Source: Candidatus Aegiribacteria sp. (lineage in GTDB: Bacteria; Fermentibacterota; Fermentibacteria; Fermentibacterales; JCC-6). From it: a stretch of DNA of 64,000 nucleotides. Below, one piece after another: positions 1 to 7,909 of this stretch. Within the stretch, counting starts at the first letter, position 1. Every line of letters begins with the position of its first letter. Location of the stretch: contig JAUVEU010000004.1 of the NCBI GenBank assembly GCA_030594645.1, positions 1-64,000 on the forward strand, given 5' to 3'. A model generated the notes under the pieces. It made no database searches, was not told the origin of the DNA, and saw only the letters and a list, made by a program, of their open reading frames with translations. The position numbers were made by a program, and so were the translations under genes.

Positions 1-2
1 AA

Positions 3-872
3 CTGTTCATTTTGAGGAAACCTGTTTGCAGAATTGCTTCTCCAGCTATTCATCTTGAACGCAGCATCAACAAAGATGGATTCAAGATCAATCCGGAAGA
101 TAATACTCCACTGCTTATGTCTACTTCAGGCTCAGGTTTTCAGGAACTGCTTGATCTTGCCTGTGATTCAGCCGATCTGAGAAAAGAAGATGTCTCCGGA
201 TGGTCGATGGAAGTCTGGGATCCTCAGCCAGCGGTCACAGGGGGTATTGATGATGACTTCATCTTTTCCGGCAGGCTGGACAATCTGACTATGTGTCATG
301 CCGCGGTGGAAGCAATTCTTAGAACAGAGGAAACACCCCATACACGGATGATAAGTCTATTCAACAGCGAAGAAGTTGGTTCGAAAACTCTTAACGGAGC
401 CAATTCATCTTTTCTCGATTCAGTGATAGAGAGATTGTCGGGAAGCAGGGAAGAGTACTTCAGATGCCTTTCAAACAGTGTGCTTGTGTCGGCTGATGGC
501 GCTCATGGTGTACATCCCAATTACCCCGGCAAGCATGATTCCGAATGCCGTCCCGTACTGAACGGCGGTCCTGTTATCAAGGTAAACGCCAGTAACAAAT
601 ACACATCCTCTGATATTTCTTCTTCATATTTCTCCCGCTGTGCGAGTGCAGCAGGCGTGAATGTTCAGCATTATGTGAGCAGGAACGATATACTCTGTGG
701 AAGCACTATAGGACCAATAACATCATCCAGAACAGGAATTAAAAGCGTGGATGTCGGCAACGCAATGCTGTCGATGCATTCAATCAGAGAAATGGCAGGT
801 ACATCTGATCACGAAGATATGATCAAGGTTTTTGTTGAACATATGATGGGTACGGTCAGTATTTCTGATTAA
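3..872 (+). CDS. M18 family aminopeptidase, C-terminal part (5' truncated by window edge)
   Basis: This is the C-terminal two thirds of a zinc aminopeptidase of family M18 (aspartyl aminopeptidase type), a cytoplasmic enzyme that removes N-terminal residues from peptides. The frame is open to the first base of the window, so the TTG at 12 is not the true start; about 290 residues are visible against roughly 430 for the family. Family motifs occur in order: SGRLDNL, NSEEVGS followed by GA.SSF, SADGAHGVHPNY with KHD (metal and active-site region), and GSTIGPI with DVG and the MHSIRE signature near the C terminus. It converges on the VOC gene with only 2 bases between the stop codons, leaving no room for a separate terminator. 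Family assignment is firm; substrate preference cannot be read from the sequence. Confidence 0.93.
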   Translation: MFILRKPVCRIASPAIHLERSINKDGFKINPEDNTPLLMSTSGSGFQELLDLACDSADLRKEDVSGWSMEVWDPQPAVTGGIDDDFIFSGRLDNLTMCHAAVEAILRTEETPHTRMISLFNSEEVGSKTLNGANSSFLDSVIERLSGSREEYFRCLSNSVLVSADGAHGVHPNYPGKHDSECRPVLNGGPVIKVNASNKYTSSDISSSYFSRCASAAGVNVQHYVSRNDILCGSTIGPITSSRTGIKSVDVGNAMLSMHSIREMAGTSDHEDMIKVFVEHMMGTVSISD

Positions 873-874
873 CC

Positions 875-1240
875 CTAATTACCGAACTCAACAAGACAGA
901 TGGTGTTCCTGTCAGGATCCTGGCAATAAAGATATGTGTTCCCGAAAGCATGTATTTTGTCATGCATTATTTTGCCGCCGGCTTTTATGATTCGATCTGC
1001 TGTTTCTGCAATTGAAGATACAGATATTGCTATCGAAAGATGTTTATCAAGGGGTGAGTCTTCACTTCTGTAAACAGTGCAATTTACTCCAAACCCTTTA
1101 CCTGAATCCATTTTCCAGCCATCCGGCGGATCCGGGAATTTCTCAATTTTCCAGTTGAATGCTTCCCCATAGAACTCCGCAATATCTTCAGGGTCGTCTG
1201 ATGTGATCTTTACATGGATAATTCTATTCATTCTTTCCAC
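875..1240 (-). CDS. VOC (glyoxalase/bleomycin-resistance fold) family protein
   Basis: A 121-residue protein of the vicinal oxygen chelate superfamily. It shows the two beta-alpha-beta-beta-beta modules of that fold: an N-terminal module (IIHVKI, then AEFYGEAFNWKIEKF) and a C-terminal one ending in YCQDPDRNTICLVEF, the usual end of single-domain VOC proteins. The initiator may be either of two nearby methionines (residues 1 and 4). Such proteins bind a divalent metal and act as isomerases, dioxygenases or binding proteins. No substrate can be inferred here and the neighbours give no pathway context. It converges with the M18 peptidase gene and is separated from the ABC transporter genes by about 130 bases. 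Confidence 0.82.
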   Translation of the reverse strand: MERMNRIIHVKITSDDPEDIAEFYGEAFNWKIEKFPDPPDGWKMDSGKGFGVNCTVYRSEDSPLDKHLSIAISVSSIAETADRIIKAGGKIMHDKIHAFGNTYLYCQDPDRNTICLVEFGN

Positions 1241-1370
1241 AATCCTTCCGAATTGGTATTTATCCTTTCATCTTCATTCATAAGTAGAATAACTATTGAA
1301 CAATATTCGAGTCAAGCTGAATGAATGAATGATAATGGAACTCAGTACAGCTGGTAAGAGGAGGGAGGCG

Positions 1371-2225
1371 TCAGAAATCCATACTCCTGAACTTCCAGTA
1401 ACCCAATCCCACCAATACAATGCTCCAGCATACAGCATAGATGAGATGAGCAGGAGGGACATTAGCGGTTACTCCGAAAAAAGCAAGGTTCTCGGTAATT
1501 GTTGCGTTCTTTGGAATCAGTCCGTATATGACTCCTCTGTAACCCCTGTCAGCAGGGAAGACATACATGATAACTCTTGTGACTGTAAAAAGAGCATCAG
1601 GCGCATCTCCAGGGAACATCTGCATCATTTCATAGATACCCCCGAACATTGAAGCAACAGCGGCAAGGAAGAAAGTAATAAGCATGGAAGCCACTTTTTT
1701 GACGATGAGGGATAGGAATGTTACTGAAGCCCATACTGCAGCAAGCCAGATGAGCATTGATATCAGAACAAGCGGGATGCTGCGAGGGGAAAACGGAAAA
1801 TATATCCGTGTAATTACAAATATACCAGTAAAAAGTACCAGCGATAAAGCGAAAGACACCGCCAGTGGAGCAAGACTCGTTGAAAGAAAAACTCTCAGCC
1901 TGGATTGGGGCAGTGATAACCAGAACGGCATTCGTCCCTGCCCTATCTCCTCCGGAAGCATCGTCGAACCAATCACGATTATCAATGCCGTAAGTAAAGT
2001 TGCAGCGAGAGGACCGGCTGTGATTATCGCTGCAAGAGCCGCATCGGCTGGCCCCAGCATACTCATAACAGGATCACTCGAATCGTTTCCGGGATTGAAT
2101 TCAATGGATGAAGCAGCAGAAACGCCCCACCAGTAAAAACCAAGGAAAACAACTGTTGCGACGAAGGCAGTCAGAACGATTTTTCTTCTAAGCAGCTGTT
2201 CAATACAGTTAAGAAACAATGTCAT
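1371..2225 (-). CDS. ABC-2 type transporter permease
   Basis: A 284-residue integral membrane protein with about six hydrophobic segments: one near residues 16-36 (FVATVVFLGFYWW), a cluster in the middle (AIITAGPLAATLLTALIIVIG; LAPLAVSFALSLVLFTGIFV; LVLISMLIWLAAVWASVTFLSL) and one near the C terminus (LIYAVCWSIVLVGLGYW). The EEIGQGRMPFWLSLPQSR stretch is a cytoplasmic loop typical of ABC-2 permeases. Its start overlaps the end of the upstream ATP-binding subunit gene by 17 bases, so the two are translationally coupled and should form one exporter. The substrate is unknown; this subfamily includes drug, lipid and polysaccharide exporters. Confidence 0.85.
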   Translation of the reverse strand: MTLFLNCIEQLLRRKIVLTAFVATVVFLGFYWWGVSAASSIEFNPGNDSSDPVMSMLGPADAALAAIITAGPLAATLLTALIIVIGSTMLPEEIGQGRMPFWLSLPQSRLRVFLSTSLAPLAVSFALSLVLFTGIFVITRIYFPFSPRSIPLVLISMLIWLAAVWASVTFLSLIVKKVASMLITFFLAAVASMFGGIYEMMQMFPGDAPDALFTVTRVIMYVFPADRGYRGVIYGLIPKNATITENLAFFGVTANVPPAHLIYAVCWSIVLVGLGYWKFRSMDF

Positions 2226-3132
2226 CCTCCAGATTCGAGTGTTCCATTATTCTGAGAAAGACATCCTCAAGGCTTTCCCTCTTCAGACTGAGTGCTGTGA
2301 AGACAATTCCCGTGGCCAGTACTATCTCGGTGAATTTTCTGAAAGCAGTCGGGTCAGCAAGCTGTACGAGTATACCTTTATCCTCTGTTCTGCAGGAGTA
2401 ACCGGCATTCTCAAGAGTACCCTTAATTTCAGCTGTTTGTTCTGTCTCAACGAATGCAAGTCCGGTCTGCTTTGAAAGAGAGTCAATTCCGCCTTCTGCT
2501 ATCAGCCGGCCTTTATTGATGAATGCAGCTGTATCGCAAACCCGTTCAACCTCACCCAGCAGGTGAGAGTTAATCAATATCGTTGAACCGTTTGAGGCAA
2601 GGTCCTTTATCAGATTTCGAACCATTATCCGTCCGGTGGGATCAAGACCTGTAGAAGGTTCATCAAGAAGTACAAGTGCAGGTTCTCCTGTAGTAACGAG
2701 CGAGAGGGCAACCCTTTGCTTCTGTCCTCTGGACATTTTTCCCATCGGTCTGTTCATCAGATCAACGCAGTCAAGTTCTGCGCAGCGACTAATGAAATCG
2801 TGCATGCTGGATTCATGCCTGATGCGCTCCAACTGACGCATAAGCGATTTTGGAGTGGCCCAGGATGGGAAGGTCAAATATTCCGGAAGGTACCTTACAC
2901 CTTTTCTGGAGAGTGGTGAAGATACAGGAAGATTCAAGACATGAACCGTTCCAAGGTCATATTTAACAACTCCAAGAAGTATTTTCATCAGGGTAGTCTT
3001 TCCTGCTCCATTGGGACCAAGGAGAGAAAATATCATGCCCGGATTGATGGAAAGGCTGAATTCTCGAAGGGCTTGCACTTTTCGATAGGATTTGAATAAT
3101 CTGCTTACCTGAACGAGCGGTTCCTTATTCAC
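2209..3132 (-). CDS. ABC transporter ATP-binding protein
   Basis: A 307-residue nucleotide-binding subunit of an ABC-2 type exporter. Walker A is GPNGAGKTT near residue 40, the signature is MSRGQKQR, Walker B is LVLLDEPSTGLDP and the switch histidine is in INSHLLGEVERV. The C-terminal ~80 residues after the ATPase core form the accessory domain common in exporters of the CcmA/NatA type. The start is GTG at 3130-3132 (MNKEPL), preceded by AAGGAAA at good spacing. It is first in a two-gene operon with the permease and is divergent from the flippase-like gene; that gene's likely -35 box overlaps this start codon. Confidence 0.92.
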   Translation of the reverse strand: MNKEPLVQVSRLFKSYRKVQALREFSLSINPGMIFSLLGPNGAGKTTLMKILLGVVKYDLGTVHVLNLPVSSPLSRKGVRYLPEYLTFPSWATPKSLMRQLERIRHESSMHDFISRCAELDCVDLMNRPMGKMSRGQKQRVALSLVTTGEPALVLLDEPSTGLDPTGRIMVRNLIKDLASNGSTILINSHLLGEVERVCDTAAFINKGRLIAEGGIDSLSKQTGLAFVETEQTAEIKGTLENAGYSCRTEDKGILVQLADPTAFRKFTEIVLATGIVFTALSLKRESLEDVFLRIMEHSNLEDDIVS

Positions 3133-3156
3133 AGAGTCTTTCCTTAGTAGTATAAT
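3128..3156 (+). promoter_or_regulatory. Probable sigma-70 type promoter for the flippase/FAD oxidoreductase pair
   Basis: TTCACA at 3128-3133 and a perfect TATAAT at 3151-3156 are separated by exactly 17 bases. The predicted start of transcription near 3163 leaves a leader of about 35 bases before the TTG start at 3198, which has AGGAG at 3189-3193. A second TATAAT at 3178-3183 lies too close to the start codon to serve this gene. The -35 box overlaps the GTG start of the divergent ABC gene. Confidence 0.6.
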
Positions 3157-3197
3157 AGATTCTTAATTCACTCAGAATATAATAGAACAGGAGACTA

Positions 3198-4232
3198 TTG
3201 AGACTCAGCAGAAAATTCGCAAGTGTAGCCTTTGGAATTATCCTTGGGCTATTGCTTTCCTGGCTGCTTCTCAGTAAATCCGGTTCAACCGGAGGTATCT
3301 TTTCAGCGCTGAACAGCATTGAAAAGAAAGTAGCTGATGCTGACACAGGTTTGTTCATAGGGGCATTTGCTCTATTCTTTCTCAGTCAGGTACTCAGAGC
3401 ATTCAGGTGGACAATACTCAGCTTCAACAGTAAAATCCCGTTTACACTATCCATGCCTGTTACATCCATTCATATAGGGCTTGGACATCTGCTTCCTGTA
3501 AGGCTGACGGATATTGCTTTTGTAGGTCTTCTCAGACGCTTCGGCGCGATACCTGTTGGATATGGAACAGCTACTGTCGTTCAGGCAAAACTGCTTGATC
3601 TTATCGCTATGGGGATTGTTATCGGTTCTGCGGTTGCTGCAGGAGTTGGAGAAATGGCTTTTGTAGCGCCCATCCTTGTATTAATCGGATTCCTCGGGAT
3701 CATCTTCATGGTTCCACTGCTTAGAACTGTAAGGAAACCCGCTGTATGGATCCTTCAAAAATTAGTACCGGGAGGAAAACCTCACTGGTTCGATGATCTT
3801 CTGAAGGCATCTGCCATAAAGGGAAGAAAAGGAAAGATCACATCTGCGTTCTTTGTTTCACTTGCAGCCTGGATATGCAAACTCATGATGTTCTGTCTAT
3901 TACTTGAATCTCTCGGAATCACTGGAATTCCCAGATGGAAAATCTTCTTCGCATGCGGAGTTACGGATCTTGTTGTAGCTTTACCTTTACATGGTCTGCT
4001 GAATATGGGAACCCTTGAAGCCGGATGGGCAGCAGGGTTTGCCATGGTGGGAATTGAGGGTATTATTGCTTCCGGAACAAACGTAATTGAACTGGGTTTC
4101 AGTGTACATCTGCTCTGGATGTTCATGGCTGTTTTTCTGATGATTCTTGCTTTTCCCTGGCTCTGGTTCCTTTCATATAGGAATAATAGACGCAATCTTT
4201 CTGTGAAAACGGATTTTAAGGATACAAATTGA
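3198..4232 (+). CDS. Lysylphosphatidylglycerol synthase transmembrane-like (flippase-like) protein
   Basis: A 344-residue polytopic membrane protein of the UPF0104 / LPG synthase TM-region family. Hydrophobic segments run through the whole length. Characteristic stretches are RAFRWTILS near residue 65, HIGLGHLLPVRLTD followed by an arginine-rich segment, a long VVQAKLLDLIAMGIVIGSAVAAG helix pair, and LPLHGLLNMGTLEAGWAAG near residue 265. The TTG start has AGGAG 5 bases upstream. Its stop overlaps the TTG start of the next gene by 4 bases (TTGA), indicating coupling with the FAD oxidoreductase. Members of this family move or modify lipids or lipid-linked sugars; the pairing here hints at envelope glycolipid metabolism, which is inference. 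Confidence 0.82.
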   Translation: MRLSRKFASVAFGIILGLLLSWLLLSKSGSTGGIFSALNSIEKKVADADTGLFIGAFALFFLSQVLRAFRWTILSFNSKIPFTLSMPVTSIHIGLGHLLPVRLTDIAFVGLLRRFGAIPVGYGTATVVQAKLLDLIAMGIVIGSAVAAGVGEMAFVAPILVLIGFLGIIFMVPLLRTVRKPAVWILQKLVPGGKPHWFDDLLKASAIKGRKGKITSAFFVSLAAWICKLMMFCLLLESLGITGIPRWKIFFACGVTDLVVALPLHGLLNMGTLEAGWAAGFAMVGIEGIIASGTNVIELGFSVHLLWMFMAVFLMILAFPWLWFLSYRNNRRNLSVKTDFKDTN

Positions 4233-5536
4233 ACAATACTACCGTTATAGTTGGAGCAGGAATAGCCGGTTTAACACTTGCTGAGCGTCTGACTGCAAAT
4301 GGTGAAAACACCCATGTTACTATCATTGAACGGAATAGCACTCCGGGAGGATTAGCTGGGACCTTTGAAAGAAACGATTATCTTTTTGACATTGGTCCTC
4401 ATCGTTTTCATACATCTGATCCTGTAGTAGAGGAATACCTTCTTAATATCCTGGGCGATGATCACATAGCTATAAAGCGTGCAAGCAGTGTCTACATGAA
4501 TGGCAAATATAAATACTGGCCTCTTACCCTTGGAGCAGTCATCAGCTTGCCCTTCCCGGTACTCTTCAGAAGTTTTCTCGATCTTTTCCGCCGATCAAAA
4601 GATGAGGGAATTCATAATTTCGCTGATTTCATCATAGCAAAGTATGGGAATAATCTCTACGATTTCTTTTTCAGCGGTTACACAAAAAAATTCACTGGAA
4701 TGGATTCTGACAATCTGCATGTGGATTGGGCTGCTGCAGGAGTGAATCGAGCTGTAATTGACAAGAAAGTAAAGGCTGACAGCCTTTTCTCCCTTTTTAA
4801 AAGCTTACTATTACCGAAACCTGTCTCAACTACCTTCTACTATCCTTCCACAGGAGGAATACAGACATTCTGCGATATGCAAATTGCCAGGATCAAAAAC
4901 AACGGGGGGGAAGTTCTTTTCAACTCAAGTGCTGCAGGGATAGTAACTTCTGAAGACACTGTAACAGGTGTTAAATTGAGTAATGGAGAGGTGATTCCAG
5001 CGGATAAGGTATTCTGGTCAGCTCCAATTTCTATTCTGTATCCTGAATCAGGATTCCGATTCATGAACACACTCATCTGCAATATTGCTCTCTCGGAAAA
5101 GCAGCAGAATACGTATCAATGGTGTTACTTCGGTCAGGAAGATGTAATTTTCAGTAGACTCACCGTTCCGCGCAATTTCAGAAAGGACACTGTGCCTGAA
5201 GGGTGTGACAGCCTTATCGCGGAGATAACAGCAGGAAAAGACAGCGAACTCTGGAGGAATCCGGAGTCATGCAGGGATAAACTGATATCCGATCTAAAAA
5301 AGGTCAGCGCTTTGAATCCTGAAGATATCGTTTTTCTTGACTGGCAGAGAATTCCCGAAACATACCCTCTCTACGATCTTGAATACAGAAATCGTCTTTC
5401 TGAAATCGAACTTCCTGAAGGTCTGGAACTGCTTGGCCGGTGTGGTTCTTTCTGGTACAACAATATGGATCATTCTATCGGTCAGGCCCTTGCCATTGCA
5501 GAAGGCAAATCTTTCGAAAAGGATTTCTGGAAATAA
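4229..5536 (+). CDS. FAD-dependent amine-oxidase/protoporphyrinogen-oxidase-like oxidoreductase
   Basis: A 435-residue flavoprotein. The N-terminal dinucleotide-binding motif is VIVGAGIAGLTLAERL, followed by an acidic strand end (IIERNSTPGGLAG) and DIGPHRFHT, the pattern seen in HemY-like and UDP-galactopyranose-mutase-like oxidoreductases. The middle motif YTKKFTGMDSDNLHVDW and the C-terminal GRCGSFWYNNMDHSIGQALAIAEG, which closes the FAD site, match the branch that acts on sugars or isoprenoid-linked substrates in envelope gene clusters. A TTG start is taken because it overlaps the preceding stop by 4 bases. A function in haem synthesis is unlikely because no other haem gene is near; a glycan or lipid substrate is more plausible but not shown. 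Confidence 0.8.
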   Translation: MNNTTVIVGAGIAGLTLAERLTANGENTHVTIIERNSTPGGLAGTFERNDYLFDIGPHRFHTSDPVVEEYLLNILGDDHIAIKRASSVYMNGKYKYWPLTLGAVISLPFPVLFRSFLDLFRRSKDEGIHNFADFIIAKYGNNLYDFFFSGYTKKFTGMDSDNLHVDWAAAGVNRAVIDKKVKADSLFSLFKSLLLPKPVSTTFYYPSTGGIQTFCDMQIARIKNNGGEVLFNSSAAGIVTSEDTVTGVKLSNGEVIPADKVFWSAPISILYPESGFRFMNTLICNIALSEKQQNTYQWCYFGQEDVIFSRLTVPRNFRKDTVPEGCDSLIAEITAGKDSELWRNPESCRDKLISDLKKVSALNPEDIVFLDWQRIPETYPLYDLEYRNRLSEIELPEGLELLGRCGSFWYNNMDHSIGQALAIAEGKSFEKDFWK

Positions 5537-5539
5537 TAC

Positions 5540-5562
5540 TGATAGCCGATTTTCGTTATCAG
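5540..5562 (+). terminator. Possible hairpin after the FAD oxidoreductase gene
   Basis: CTGATA at 5540-5545 pairs with TATCAG at 5557-5562, extended inward by a G-T wobble and one G-C pair, only a few bases past the stop codon. There is no run of T after it, so it is a weak terminator or merely an RNA 3'-end structure. The remaining ~100 bases up to the riboswitch show no gene. Confidence 0.3.
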
Positions 5563-5661
5563 GGAAGCCGTTTCATCTTTTATCCGTTCAATTCTGATTA
5601 TTCCGGAAGGAAAGCTGGCCATTATCTTGCAGACGATTCTATCACGTAGTATAGTCGTTTA

Positions 5662-5816
5662 AATAATTGGTCGCGGGGTGCAGGAAGGCGGTGAGAATCC
5701 GCCACGGTAGCGCCACTGTAACCGGGAACTTACCTCCACTGGCCACTGTCATAAGAAGTCGGGAAGGCGGAGGAAGGGATGATCCGGAAGTCAGGATATT
5801 GCACCGCGGCCTGGAG
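5662..5816 (+). promoter_or_regulatory. Cobalamin (adenosylcobalamin-type) riboswitch
   Basis: The block has the conserved parts of the B12 riboswitch in order: a leading stem opening with GGTCGCGGGGTGC, GGAAGGCGGTGAGAATCCGCC, the highly conserved CGCCACTGTAACCGGGAA (the B12 box region), GCCACTG, GGGAAGGCGG and finally GATGATCCGGAAGTCAGGA. It stands directly ahead of a TonB-dependent receptor gene, the classical BtuB arrangement in Gram-negative bacteria. Ligand binding is expected to switch off the downstream receptor and lipoprotein genes. The platform appears to be translational, because a hairpin that masks the ribosome binding site lies between the aptamer and the start codon. Confidence 0.95.
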
Positions 5817-5853
5817 CTTCATTCCCCGCTTAAGGGAGTGAGTTCCGGCCTGA

Positions 5854-5883
5854 ACCTCCGCGGCTTCATCAGTCGCAGGAGGT
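5854..5883 (+). promoter_or_regulatory. Ribosome-site-masking hairpin (riboswitch expression platform)
   Basis: ACCTCC at 5854-5859 is perfectly complementary to GGAGGT at 5878-5883, which contains most of the AGGAGG ribosome binding site of the receptor gene (start TTG at 5889). The intervening loop is 18 bases. Formation of this stem would block translation and fits a riboswitch that acts on translation initiation. The palindrome CCGCGG occurs at 5804-5809 and again at 5858-5863, overlapping the left arm, so an alternative antisequestering pairing with the 3' end of the aptamer is available. Confidence 0.6.
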
Positions 5884-5888
5884 ATTTT

Positions 5889-7862
5889 TTGTTTCAGGTA
5901 CTTCTTTTGATTTCCGCTGTTTCTCAGACTGCTCTGTCAATCAGCGATACAGCCGGTTTCCCGGTCATTGCAGCATCAGTATTCTCAGACAGTATAATGA
6001 TTGGTATTACTGACTCTGAAGGCACAGTTCTACTCACATCTGAACCGGATTCAATTGAAGTACATGTGATAGGATACAACACATGGCAGGGACCGATGCC
6101 GCCATCCGGACATTTAGTACTTGTATCTGTGCCGGTTCCTTCAGGCGTGGTCATTTCAGTAACCGCATCACGTAGAGGGTTCAGAGACCGCTTTCCCTCT
6201 ACTACAGTACTTAATCGACATGATATCGAATTCATTGCCAGCGCAGGACTCCGAAGTCTTAACAGCCGCTGCAGCGGTATTTACGTAAGAGAATACGGCG
6301 GTGCTATGCCTGTTATATCGGTTTCACTCAGAGGAAGTGATCCGGGTCATTCAGGATATTATGTGGATGGTCATGATATTGGCAGCTCTATGGATGGTCT
6401 TCCAGGCCTGACACTTAATCCAATTGTTTTCAGCGGAGTTGAAATAGCCAGGGGAGGAGGTTCCGGTTTCCTGAAAGGCGGAATTGCAGGAGCGCTTAAT
6501 TTCCTGCCTGAATCGACAGAACTGCCTTCAAGAGCATCTCTTTCAATAAGTAATGAAGGTGCATTGAGTGTGTCCTGCGGTATCACGACCGGCAGGAATC
6601 GACTGGGTTTAAGTGTCAGGAGGCTTGTTGGAATAGAAAGCACCGTAGCGCACGACGGGGTAGTCCTCTTCAACGGGAGCACGGACGGATTCAGATATGG
6701 TTTTATGGCAGCAGCTTCAGGGGGAGAGACTGAGAGTCCTGACTGGAGTCCACCCACTGACGGAATAAGACAGAGGTATTCTTTTGATGGCTGGATAAGA
6801 TGGATACTGAACAATTACACTCTTTCCTCCGACTTCAGGACAGGAAGACATATATACAGCTCAACAACTCCGACAGTCATTGATGATACCCACGATGAAT
6901 TGAGAGGATCGGTTACAGTTGAATGCGGCATGCCATTCATGTGTTTTGAAACTCATCTGGCAGGAAGGACCGTATTTGAGCAAGTATGGAGTACTTCTCT
7001 TGGAGAGAGAGACAGGCTGACAGGTGATCTATCTTTCTCATCCGGATATACCGACGCGATATCAATAACAGGATCGACAAGATTGAACATTATATCGAAA
7101 GGAGATACGAAGTTTGGAGCAGTACTCTCCGCAGGAGCACCTGTGTTTGATTCTCTTTTCATTATTCATGCAAGTGGATCCAGAGGATTCAGAAGACCAA
7201 CCATCAACGATCTGTACTGGCCTGAGGACACTTTCGCCAGAGGGAATCCAGATCTGAAATCGGAGAACTCTCTGGAAACCGAGATTGGACTATCACTCAT
7301 CGGATGTGAGTTTATGAAACTGTCCACAACCGGATTCCTGGCCATTACTGATGATCTCATTCGATGGGAACCAGGGAGCGATGGAAAGTGGTCACCTGTT
7401 AATATCTCAGAAGCATTAAGAAAAGGTATTGAAACCGAGGTTTTATTCAGGTACAGATCACTGACAGTCAGAGGCAGCTTTACTCTTCTCAGCGTTACCG
7501 ATGACTCACCGGAATCAACGAATTACGGCAGTGTTCTTCCGTATACACCTGATTATACATTCGGAGTTGAGTCCGGTCTTGATATCTTCAGCGGAATTCG
7601 CTGTTCGGTGTCTTTAAGCGGTATGGGGATAAGATTCAAGAACTACAGCGAGACTTCCTGGCTTCCTGCTTATTCAATCATCTCGGCCGGACTGGATATG
7701 CCTCTACCGTTTACAAGTAACTTCTCTATAGGAACATCGGTAGATAACATGTTCGACGAGGAATACCAGGAAACAAGCGGTTTCAGAGGAAAACCAAGAA
7801 CTTTCAGCTTCACCATCAAATGGAGCGGACATGCACTCTCTGGTGCGTGTCCCGGAAAATAA
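5889..7862 (+). CDS. btuB: TonB-dependent outer membrane receptor, BtuB-like (cobalamin uptake)
   Basis: A 657-residue outer-membrane receptor expected to import cobalamin or corrinoids with TonB energy. The start is placed at TTG 5889, with AGGAGG 6 bases upstream, because the frame farther upstream runs through the riboswitch; this gives a clean signal peptide (MFQVLLLISAVSQTALS). A short beta-rich N-terminal domain comes first. The plug domain follows (IEFIASAGLRSLNSRCSGIYVREYG region, SLRGSDPGHSGYYVDGHDI, then ARGGGSGFLKGGIAGALNF), then a 22-strand type barrel ending in aromatic-rich strands (RTFSFTIKW). The barrel-type C terminus has a short tail past the last strand. The B12 riboswitch sets the likely substrate; the protein sequence alone would not. 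Confidence 0.9.
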   Translation: MFQVLLLISAVSQTALSISDTAGFPVIAASVFSDSIMIGITDSEGTVLLTSEPDSIEVHVIGYNTWQGPMPPSGHLVLVSVPVPSGVVISVTASRRGFRDRFPSTTVLNRHDIEFIASAGLRSLNSRCSGIYVREYGGAMPVISVSLRGSDPGHSGYYVDGHDIGSSMDGLPGLTLNPIVFSGVEIARGGGSGFLKGGIAGALNFLPESTELPSRASLSISNEGALSVSCGITTGRNRLGLSVRRLVGIESTVAHDGVVLFNGSTDGFRYGFMAAASGGETESPDWSPPTDGIRQRYSFDGWIRWILNNYTLSSDFRTGRHIYSSTTPTVIDDTHDELRGSVTVECGMPFMCFETHLAGRTVFEQVWSTSLGERDRLTGDLSFSSGYTDAISITGSTRLNIISKGDTKFGAVLSAGAPVFDSLFIIHASGSRGFRRPTINDLYWPEDTFARGNPDLKSENSLETEIGLSLIGCEFMKLSTTGFLAITDDLIRWEPGSDGKWSPVNISEALRKGIETEVLFRYRSLTVRGSFTLLSVTDDSPESTNYGSVLPYTPDYTFGVESGLDIFSGIRCSVSLSGMGIRFKNYSETSWLPAYSIISAGLDMPLPFTSNFSIGTSVDNMFDEEYQETSGFRGKPRTFSFTIKWSGHALSGACPGK

Positions 7863-7909
7863 GACATTCACTCTATGCTGCGTGTACCGGAGGCAAGAAA
7901 GGACAAAAT

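Noticed and set aside
1274-1462. 62-residue hydrophobic frame on the minus strand
   Set aside because: It overlaps the 3' end of the ABC permease gene out of frame, with no ribosome site or homology.
5667-5888. Extended open frame upstream of the TonB receptor
   Set aside because: It runs through the cobalamin riboswitch; the TTG at 5889 has an ideal AGGAGG and yields a signal peptide.
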